Both the position numbers and the translations under genes were made by a program. Shown here piece by piece: positions 1 to 5,792 of a stretch of DNA of 6,003 bases; the stretch's first letter is position 1; every line of letters begins with the position of its first letter. The stretch lies in the NCBI GenBank assembly GCA_030668025.1, contig DAOUUT010000238.1:1-6003 (forward strand), written 5' to 3'. The notes beneath the pieces were generated by a model. The model saw nothing but the letters and a program-made list of their open reading frames with translations, was not told the DNA's origin and did no database searches. The DNA comes from Promethearchaeota archaeon. Its GTDB lineage: Archaea > Asgardarchaeota > Lokiarchaeia > Sigynarchaeales > SOKP01.

Positions 1-104
1 AAAAATTGAAAAAAAGAAAATGATATAAATAACTGGAGAAAACAAATTGTATTATATTTAAAATTGTAATTGACTTAATTACTTAATATATTAATTGTAT
101 TTTT

Positions 105-116
105 AAAGTATAAATC
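105..116 (+). promoter_or_regulatory. Weak promoter candidate upstream of the TPR-TIR gene
   Basis: AAAGTATAAATC has a purine-rich BRE-like stretch followed by a TATAAAT core. It would place transcription start near 135-140 and leave a leader of about 15 bases before the GTG at 152. A second TATATATA-like run at 134-141 lies too close to the start codon. The whole of 1-151 is very AT-rich, so TATA-like strings are expected by chance; no gene, RNA or clear structure is seen there. Confidence 0.3.
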
Positions 117-151
117 TAAATTTATCAGATCCCTTATATATAGATGATTAC

Positions 152-2530
152 GTGTCATATTCAGAACCTAAGGAATTAATTCGAGCAAGAAAACTTATAG
201 AAGAAGCTAAATTTGAAGAAGCACTTCAAATTGTGGACAATTTTGGAGAAAAAAAAGAACTCTCAGTCCATGAACGAATCTCATATTATTTGCTTAAAAC
301 TTTACTAGCAATATTTAATTATAATCAGAAAGAAAGACTTAAGTACGCGAATAAAGCTTATCAAGAAAGTCAGAAACTTGAAAATTCCCTTCAATTACTT
401 GATGTCTACATTTATATGGGTGTGGCTTTAACTTGGCAAGAAAAAATAGGTGAAGCTGAAGAATTTATTGGAAAGAGCGAAGATCTACTTAAAATGCTCA
501 ATCGAGAGCCATCAACAGAACTTATAAAAAGAGAGGCTTTAATAGCTATGGCCAAAGGATTTAATTACTCACAGAAAGGAGAGCTGGAAAAAGCTATAAA
601 ATATGCAGAACATGGTTTAGCATTGCGAGAAAAACTCAATCTTAAAGCGGGTATTGCGCTATCTCTTAATCAACTTGGACTGTTTTCCTGGAAAATTGGA
701 GACTTAAACCGTGCCTTAGAATATGCAGAGTCAAGTAAAATACTTGCCGTAGAACTTGAGTATAAACAACTTATTCAGCGTTGTTATTTACTATTTGGAT
801 CTATTTACTACCTTAAAGGTGAATTAGATCTTGCTCTCAGTTATAATGAACAAGTTTTAGCATTTGCAGAGGAAGAAAACAATAAACAACTAATTTCGGG
901 CATGTTTAATAATATTGGAATGATTTACCAATTGCAAGGCAATTTAGATCAAGCTTTGGAATATATGGAAAAGAGTCTAACCATTACAGAAGAGACTGGG
1001 AGTATAATTACAACGGTCGCGGTTCTCGATTCATTATTTCATTTAGCTATTGACATGAACGATCTTGAACAAGCACAGCAATACTTGCATCGAATAAAGC
1101 AAATCAAAGAAAAAAATAAGCAATATGATGCTTTATACCGTATAGATAGAGCTGTATACCTAAAAACAAGCCCGCGAGCTCTTAATCGCGGTAAAGCTGA
1201 AGAGATATTGAAACAAGTAGTTGAAGAAAAGAATATCGGTTACGAGATGTCTATAATCGCTCTGCTTAACCTTTGTGACTTACTCCTGTTTGAACTGAGT
1301 GCGACAAATGAACTCGAAATTCTAGATGAACTACAAACCTATATTTCTCGAATACTGGATATTGCCCTAAATATTCGTTCTTATTCCTTATTAGCTGAAA
1401 CCTATTTATTACAAGCCAGATTAGCGTTACTAACTTTGGATATGAATAAAGCCCGGAGATTATTTACTAAATCGCAAAATTTGGCTAAAAAATGTGGTCT
1501 GAATCGTTTAGCTATGAGAATTTCGAGTGAACACGATCAATTGCTTAAGCAACTAGAGGTATGGGAAAGCCTAAAAGAATCAAAAGCACCTTTAGAAGAA
1601 CGTATGGAATTAGCTCGTTTAAACGATCAAGTCGTAAATATGCTCAAAAAGCGAGCAATAGAACCTCCGAAGTTGGAAGGCGAATTACCTGTGTTATTTG
1701 CCATAATGACAAAAGAGGGTGAGATGGTGTTTTCCAGCCCCTTTACTGCGGATATGGCTATTGATGAGACCCACTTCGGTGAGTTTTTAACCTCTTGTAA
1801 TACTTTTTGCGATCAAATTTTTTCCGAATCGTTCGATCGTGTGAAATTCGGTCAATATACAATCCTTATATCAGCAATAGAAAATATTTGCATCTATTAT
1901 ATGTTCCAAGGTCATTCATATAGTGCTCAGCGGAAATTAACCCATTTCTGTGATGCAATTAACAAAGATCCCACTTTAATGAAATTTCTGGAAAATATTG
2001 TTAACGAGAATAAGATTATATCAATAAATGAACATCCTTCCCTTGAAAACCTGATAGTTGAGAGCTTTTTATCTGATCCACAGAAATTTCAAATGCCATT
2101 TGAAGCATATGAAGGAGATGAGCCATTTGTTTTTGTTAGTTATTCTCACACAGACAAACTCCAAGTATATCCAATAATAGACTATCTTAATAAAAAGGGT
2201 ATACACATTTGGTATGATGAAGGAATTCCTATTAGCGAGAATTGGAAAAGATCAATCGTGGAAAATTTAGAGCGATGTAAGGCTTTTTTACTATTTATTA
2301 CACCGCATATACTCGATTCAGATTATGTAATCAAGGAAATTAGCTTCGCTTCGAAAAGACAGAAGACATTTTTTAGCGTTTATCTGAAGGAGACTGAATT
2401 ACCCAGTGAATTAGAGTTTGATATTGCTGATATTCAATCTATGAAGAAATATCTCATGTCTGATTCCGAATTTTACCCTAAATTACGAGAAGTAATATTA
2501 CCTGCTCTTTATGAACATGATAAAGTGTAA
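152..2530 (+). CDS. TPR - longin-like - TIR domain protein (putative NAD-cleaving sensor/signal generator)
   Basis: A 792-residue soluble protein without signal peptide or membrane segment. Residues about 7-490 are helical tetratricopeptide repeats; clear units lie near 125-163, 165-200, 207-240 and 247-280 (for example NNIGMIYQLQG followed by DQALEYMEKSL). Residues about 520-625 look like a longin/roadblock-type alpha/beta domain (LFAIMTKEGEMVFSS, later DRVKFGQYTILIS and a YYMFQGHSYSA strand-helix step). Residues about 658-775 are a TIR domain: FVFVSYSHTD strand A/box 1, IHIWYDEGIP (684-693), AFLLFITPHIL, and DYVIKEISFA, where E729 sits at the position of the TIR catalytic glutamate. Active TIR domains of this type cleave NAD+, sometimes making cyclic ADP-ribose signals. 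I infer that the TPR part senses a partner and gates the TIR. The start is GTG at 152, because an in-frame stop lies at 104-106 with no ATG or GTG between. The TIR and TPR calls are firm; the middle domain is tentative. Confidence 0.9.
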   Translation: MSYSEPKELIRARKLIEEAKFEEALQIVDNFGEKKELSVHERISYYLLKTLLAIFNYNQKERLKYANKAYQESQKLENSLQLLDVYIYMGVALTWQEKIGEAEEFIGKSEDLLKMLNREPSTELIKREALIAMAKGFNYSQKGELEKAIKYAEHGLALREKLNLKAGIALSLNQLGLFSWKIGDLNRALEYAESSKILAVELEYKQLIQRCYLLFGSIYYLKGELDLALSYNEQVLAFAEEENNKQLISGMFNNIGMIYQLQGNLDQALEYMEKSLTITEETGSIITTVAVLDSLFHLAIDMNDLEQAQQYLHRIKQIKEKNKQYDALYRIDRAVYLKTSPRALNRGKAEEILKQVVEEKNIGYEMSIIALLNLCDLLLFELSATNELEILDELQTYISRILDIALNIRSYSLLAETYLLQARLALLTLDMNKARRLFTKSQNLAKKCGLNRLAMRISSEHDQLLKQLEVWESLKESKAPLEERMELARLNDQVVNMLKKRAIEPPKLEGELPVLFAIMTKEGEMVFSSPFTADMAIDETHFGEFLTSCNTFCDQIFSESFDRVKFGQYTILISAIENICIYYMFQGHSYSAQRKLTHFCDAINKDPTLMKFLENIVNENKIISINEHPSLENLIVESFLSDPQKFQMPFEAYEGDEPFVFVSYSHTDKLQVYPIIDYLNKKGIHIWYDEGIPISENWKRSIVENLERCKAFLLFITPHILDSDYVIKEISFASKRQKTFFSVYLKETELPSELEFDIADIQSMKKYLMSDSEFYPKLREVILPALYEHDKV

Positions 2531-2579
2531 ATAAGTAGATTGTAAAATGTAAACTAACTTAAAAATTAAATGAGTTAAA

Positions 2580-4589
2580 ATGAAAAAAGATCGAGATGAG
2601 CTTATAAGAGAAATTAATAATTACAAAGAATGTCGTAAAGATTTTGTTAAATATGCAGAAATACTTGAATTGATTCTTAAAAAAATTACGAAAAATATTT
2701 CTCCTGAAAGCATAGTTCAAACACGTGCTAAAGCGGTAACGAGTTATGCAGAAAAAATACAACGCCCTGGGAAAGCAGAGAAGTATGGACCAAATCCTGT
2801 TGAAGATTTAACCGATCTGTGCGGTGGACGTATTATTTTACCAACTCTAGATGATGTAAAGAAATGTTGCCAAATAATAGAAGAGAATTTCAAAATACAA
2901 TGGGAAGATAGCGAGGACAAACTCGATACTTTAGACGAGGATCAATTTGGATATTTATCTCATCATTATATTGTACAACTAAATCCAGATTCCATATACC
3001 TACAAGATCTTGACGTTCTTGACGAGATTTATCAACTCAAAGCGGAACTTCAAATAAGAACACTTCTTCAACATTGTTGGAGTGTTATTCAGCATGATAA
3101 TTTATATAAACCAAGTATTAAACTTCCAGATAAAATTAAGCGGCAATTCTATCGAATTGCGGCAATTCTTGAAGATGCCGACCTAGAATTTAAGAGTAGT
3201 TTAGAATTTTTGAGCATATATGAAGCGAATTATGGCGTTTATATGACTGTTCAAGAAATAAATAATAAAATTAAGAGTTTGGAATTGGTATATGATAATG
3301 CCCCTGATAAATCAAAAGAACTTAATTTAATATTAAGAATTGTAAAACTAGCAAGAGCTGTAGAAAAATGGGATCTTATTATAAAACTTCTAACTGATTT
3401 TGTCAATTACAATAATTCTTCAGTATTAAGAGAACTTGGTCTTGCTTTTTACAAATATTATGCTAAAAATCCTACTGGTACTGAATATCAACAAGGACAA
3501 AAATATTTAGGAGAAGCAATTAAATTGGATCCTGAAGATACCGATGCTTTGTCGTGCTTAGGTGGGTCATGGAAGAAATTAAATCTTAAAAGGGCGCATG
3601 ACTATTTTAACCAATCTTATAATGTAAATCCTGATGATACTTATACTGGTGTTAATTACTTTATTACTAATATTGCTCTCAATAAAAATATCGATATCCT
3701 TGATTATTCATTACCAGCTATAAAAAACATAATAAAAATGAGTGAAGAGCAAATTTCAGTTGGAATTAACATGCCTTGGGCATATTTCAATAATGGGCTG
3801 TTTAAATTATTTTCTAAAGAGATAAATGAAAGTTTACATAATTATTTATTAGGGATAAGGTTTAGTACAGCAGGATGGATGATCTCCTCTCATTTAAATG
3901 ATCTGGATAGTCTTAGTATTGTAGATGATAAGTTACAAGGAATTAAATTAGTAAGACATTTACTAATACTTGGTTTAGCTATTCGATTCAACGATAAAGA
4001 TGCAATAAATCGATTGAAAAAAGAGTATGGAGTAAAGGAGGGAGATTTGAGCATACCACTTGTCATTATTACAGGAAGTACGAAACTAAGTAAGGAAGAA
4101 CTCGGGCAAGATTTACAAAGAAATTTATTAGAAGCATTAAAATCTTTTGAAGGAACAATTATCTCTGGAAGCACAGTTGCAGGTGTCTGTGACCTTGTAG
4201 GTGATATCCAGAAGGCGTATCCGAATTCAATTAAAACTGTTGGTTACATTCCTAAAAATTTTCCTGGAGATGTTAAGGTTGATGAAAGGTATTTAAAAAT
4301 ACATCAAACTAATGGAAATGATTTTAGTTTTTTAGAGGCACTCCACTATTGGACAGATATTGTATTAAACGAACTTACCATTAGTAAAATGAAACTTTTT
4401 GGAATTGGAGGGGGAAAAATTTCTGCTTTTGAATATCGATTAGCTTTAGTTTTTGGAGCATTTGTTGGCATTTTAGAAAAAATTGGCGGCTCTAGTACAG
4501 AATTGCTTCAAGATCCTACCTGGAAATGCGAGAACTTAACAAATGTGGAAAATAATTCTTATCATATTAAAAAATTTCTCTCTCAATAA
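2580..4589 (+). CDS. RelA/SpoT synthetase - TPR - SLOG (LSDAT-like) fusion protein
   Basis: A 669-residue protein. Residues about 1-215 form a RelA/SpoT pyrophosphokinase domain: RAKAVTS (R49, K51, S55) with K59 and RPGK after it, DLTDLCGGRI with the likely metal-binding D79, GYLSHHY (Y125 at the GTP-stacking position) and ELQIRTLLQHCWS with the likely catalytic E156 and H172 further on. There is no HD hydrolase domain, so it resembles monofunctional small alarmone synthetases or toxSAS enzymes. Residues about 245-365 are TPR-like (YLGEAIKLDPEDTDALSCLG, then a second unit ending in NPDD); up to 490 remains helical. Residues about 492-648 resemble a SLOG Rossmannoid domain of the LSDAT/TRPM type: IITGST (496-501), ISGSTVAGV (528-536), GYIP, DERY, FGIGGGKISAFEY (607-619) and GA at 626. 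The order, enzyme first and SLOG last, is that of ThsA in Thoeris. It starts 49 bases after the TIR gene, with no strong Shine-Dalgarno. The substrate, (p)ppGpp or an RNA end, is unknown. Confidence 0.88.
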   Translation: MKKDRDELIREINNYKECRKDFVKYAEILELILKKITKNISPESIVQTRAKAVTSYAEKIQRPGKAEKYGPNPVEDLTDLCGGRIILPTLDDVKKCCQIIEENFKIQWEDSEDKLDTLDEDQFGYLSHHYIVQLNPDSIYLQDLDVLDEIYQLKAELQIRTLLQHCWSVIQHDNLYKPSIKLPDKIKRQFYRIAAILEDADLEFKSSLEFLSIYEANYGVYMTVQEINNKIKSLELVYDNAPDKSKELNLILRIVKLARAVEKWDLIIKLLTDFVNYNNSSVLRELGLAFYKYYAKNPTGTEYQQGQKYLGEAIKLDPEDTDALSCLGGSWKKLNLKRAHDYFNQSYNVNPDDTYTGVNYFITNIALNKNIDILDYSLPAIKNIIKMSEEQISVGINMPWAYFNNGLFKLFSKEINESLHNYLLGIRFSTAGWMISSHLNDLDSLSIVDDKLQGIKLVRHLLILGLAIRFNDKDAINRLKKEYGVKEGDLSIPLVIITGSTKLSKEELGQDLQRNLLEALKSFEGTIISGSTVAGVCDLVGDIQKAYPNSIKTVGYIPKNFPGDVKVDERYLKIHQTNGNDFSFLEALHYWTDIVLNELTISKMKLFGIGGGKISAFEYRLALVFGAFVGILEKIGGSSTELLQDPTWKCENLTNVENNSYHIKKFLSQ

Positions 4590-4637
4590 AATTGGATTTT
4601 AATAATCTATTGTCAAAATTTATTATTAATCAGTATG

Positions 4638-4645
4638 CTTATAAG
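4638..4645 (+). promoter_or_regulatory. Archaeal-type TATA box for vapBC
   Basis: CTTATAAG is centred about 26 bases upstream of the vapB ATG. That is the normal distance from an archaeal TATA box to the transcription start, so the transcript would begin at or very near the ATG. This agrees with the absence of a Shine-Dalgarno. It also gives vapBC its own promoter, separate from the RelA-SLOG gene that ends 78 bases before vapB. Confidence 0.55.
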
Positions 4646-4662
4646 TATGTAATACATACTTA
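4642..4662. promoter_or_regulatory. 21-bp perfect palindrome, probable VapB operator
   Basis: TAAGTATGTA, one central A, then TACATACTTA: ten-base arms matching perfectly, ending five bases before the vapB ATG. The half-site AGTATG occurs at 4644-4649, inverted at 4655-4660, and again in direct orientation at 4632-4637, twelve bases upstream. The palindrome overlaps the right side of the candidate TATA box and covers the expected transcription start, where a bound repressor would block TBP/TFB or RNA polymerase. Ribbon-helix-helix antitoxins bind such short repeated half-sites and repress their own operons; that this one does so is inferred. Confidence 0.72.
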
Positions 4663-4667
4663 CATAT

Positions 4668-4898
4668 ATGAGGACTAATATTGTGATTGATGATGAGTTA
4701 AAAGAGAAGTGGTGGGAGATTAAAAGGGAAGCTGATCGTCTCAAAATGAAAATTGGTGATTATCTTATTTTCTGTCATGATCTTAGAAAAAAAATGGTCA
4801 ATAAAGAGAAGATTCTCGAGATTTTAGAGAATCCATTATCAGATGGTGAAAAAAACGTAGATGTTATACAAGCAAGTAAGAGTATGTGGAAATCATGA
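4668..4898 (+). CDS. vapB: VapB-like antitoxin
   Basis: A 76-residue protein directly upstream of a PIN-domain toxin. The N-terminus reads as a ribbon-helix-helix type DNA-binding unit: a short strand (TNIVID, 3-8), a helix (DELKEKWWEIKREADRLKM), a turn and a second helix beginning at KIGDYLIF. The C-terminal tail (VIQASKSMWKS) is the part that in VapB proteins usually wraps round the toxin and fills its active-site groove. The stop TGA overlaps the toxin ATG as ATGA (4895-4898), typical of coupled toxin-antitoxin pairs. No Shine-Dalgarno precedes the ATG, and a TATA box lies about 26 bases upstream, so the mRNA is probably leaderless. A 21-bp palindrome just before the start suggests self-repression. 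The antitoxin call rests on position, size and fold more than on a family signature. Confidence 0.78.
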   Translation: MRTNIVIDDELKEKWWEIKREADRLKMKIGDYLIFCHDLRKKMVNKEKILEILENPLSDGEKNVDVIQASKSMWKS

Positions 4899-5302
4899 GG
4901 GGAATTGATTCTAACATTCTCGTGTATGCATTAAACAAAGATCTTCCTGAGCATTTAACATGTAAGGAACTTTTATTAAATATAGTTAGTGGAAAAGAAC
5001 TTGTAAGCATTCCTTCAATTGTATTTATGGAATGTTTTCATGCATTAGTTAAAGCATTTAAATATAAAGAGGTTGAGGTTAAGAAGCGGTTAGTTGCTAT
5101 TATCGACTCGAAAAATATCAACGTATTAGACATTTCTACTTCTTCAATTTTATTTGCATTTGAGATTGCTGAAAAGTACAGAACTGGAGGGAGGGATTCC
5201 TTAATTGCAGCAAGCTTATTAGAAAATAAGATTCAAGAGATTTATTCTCATGATTCAGATTTTAATAAAATTTTGCTTATAAAACGGATAGATCCAATAT
5301 AA
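4895..5302 (+). CDS. vapC: VapC family PIN-domain ribonuclease toxin
   Basis: A 135-residue PIN-domain protein with the full acidic set: D5 (GIDSNILVY), E46 (SIVFMECFHAL), D101 (GGRDSLIAAS) and D120/D122 (SHDSDFNKI). PIN domains of VapC toxins coordinate Mg2+ or Mn2+ with these acids and cut specific RNAs, often tRNA or rRNA, to stop translation until VapB neutralises them. The length is normal for the family and nothing looks broken. An in-frame GTG at 4886 would add three residues (M-E-I), but I prefer ATG at 4895: it makes the usual 4-base ATGA overlap with the antitoxin stop and places the first catalytic aspartate at residue 5, as in most VapCs. It is transcribed with vapB and follows the TIR and RelA-SLOG genes on the same strand. 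The RNA target cannot be told from the sequence. Confidence 0.92.
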   Translation: MRGIDSNILVYALNKDLPEHLTCKELLLNIVSGKELVSIPSIVFMECFHALVKAFKYKEVEVKKRLVAIIDSKNINVLDISTSSILFAFEIAEKYRTGGRDSLIAASLLENKIQEIYSHDSDFNKILLIKRIDPI

Positions 5303-5505
5303 GTCAAATGATTAGATGGAGCAAATTTTAAATTTCACTTTGTTTTATCTCCATCCCCCGTGATGTTTCCTCCTAAAAAAGCAGGATTTTTAAATTAAGA
5401 AAAAAAGTAATATATTTCCTTCCCCTTGAACTCATTTTTAAGTAAGTTTAGATGGAGATACTAACATTATAACAATACCATAACTACTATTTACTTTCTT
5501 ACACC

Positions 5506-5524
5506 TTTTTGTTTTTTTATTTTT
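5506..5524 (+). terminator. T-tract, possible archaeal terminator
   Basis: Runs of five, seven and five T residues broken by single G or A bases. Archaeal intrinsic termination relies on U-rich tracts and needs no hairpin, so this could end transcription coming from vapBC, but it lies about 200 bases beyond the vapC stop. It is a candidate by composition only. Confidence 0.3.
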
Positions 5525-5570
5525 ACAAAATTTGATAAAATTATTTAGTATAATTATCCTCTTTAATCAC

Positions 5571-5594
5571 TTTTTATTCTTTTTTTTAATTTTT
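5571..5594 (+). terminator. Second T-tract, possible archaeal terminator
   Basis: A T-rich stretch including an unbroken run of eight T at 5580-5587, with five-T runs on either side. With the preceding tract it could insulate vapBC from tupA. It is not preceded by a convincing stem-loop. Confidence 0.3.
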
Positions 5595-5680
5595 GATAGA
5601 ATTATAAATTGAAAAGGTGAGCGATCCCTCTATCGATATTACCAGAAAAACCAAACGTTTAAAACTAAAAAAAAATGAGC

Positions 5681-5693
5681 TATAATATAAATT
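5681..5693 (+). promoter_or_regulatory. Candidate TATA box for tupA
   Basis: TATAATATAAATT lies about 105 bases before the tupA start in an A-rich tract. Transcription would begin near 5710 and give a leader of about 80 bases, which fits a gene that uses a Shine-Dalgarno. No TATA-like sequence lies 26 bases before the GTG. It is the best candidate in the spacer but is not strongly distinguished from background. Confidence 0.35.
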
Positions 5694-5777
5694 TTTAAAG
5701 AAAATAATAGAATGATCTTAAAATGGAAAATAAAGCATGATTATCGGAATCTTCTTAATTATTAGCGTAAGTTTAGC

Positions 5778-5784
5778 GGGAGGA
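5778..5784 (+). promoter_or_regulatory. Shine-Dalgarno site of tupA
   Basis: GGGAGGA ends eight bases before the GTG at 5793 and is the strongest anti-16S match seen before any gene in the window. It decides the tupA start, since no ATG is available after the in-frame TAG at 5763. It contrasts with the vapB and RelA-SLOG starts, which have no such site. Confidence 0.75.
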
Positions 5785-5792
5785 TAACAAAA

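Larger units (their letters stand above)
5303..5792. other. 490-base intergenic spacer with short repeats
   Basis: I see no gene, tRNA or CRISPR repeat here. The GATGGAG word occurs three times: TTAGATGGAG at 5312-5321, inverted as TATCTCCATC at 5346-5355, and TTAGATGGAGATA at 5448-5460. The second and third form a perfect ten-base inverted repeat about 95 bases apart; the first and second could form a seven-bp stem. A TTTGATARAATTAT word occurs at 5531-5544 and 5592-5605. The short stretch 5617-5645 is less AT-rich than its surroundings but contains only a four-bp CGAT/ATCG stem. Two T-tracts and a TATA candidate are listed separately. Confidence 0.5.

Noticed and set aside
2559..2762. Minus-strand open frame of 67 codons
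   Set aside because: It lies opposite the start of the RelA/SpoT domain, is very Phe/Ile/Asn-rich from antisense AT-rich codons, and matches no family I recognise. It is a shadow of the real gene.
3890..4174. Minus-strand open frame of 94 codons
   Set aside because: It is wholly antisense to the helical and SLOG part of the RelA-SLOG gene, with a Ser/Leu-rich composition and no motif or start signal.
4886..4894. GTG at 4886 as the vapC start
   Set aside because: It would add only three residues. ATG at 4895 gives the standard ATGA overlap with vapB and the usual distance to the first catalytic aspartate.
5371..5390. TCCT/AGGA stem followed by T residues as a hairpin terminator of vapBC
   Set aside because: The stem is only four base pairs with a long loop, too weak to support.
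5357..5400. C/D box small RNA beginning at a GTGATG word
   Set aside because: The C box is imperfect and no D box (CTGA) is found at a suitable distance.
5596..5650. Riboswitch or structured RNA for molybdate/tungstate control of tupA
   Set aside because: Only four- to six-bp complementary words are visible (GATAGA/TCTATC, CGAT/ATCG), it lies upstream of the best TATA candidate, and it does not look like the known Moco motif.
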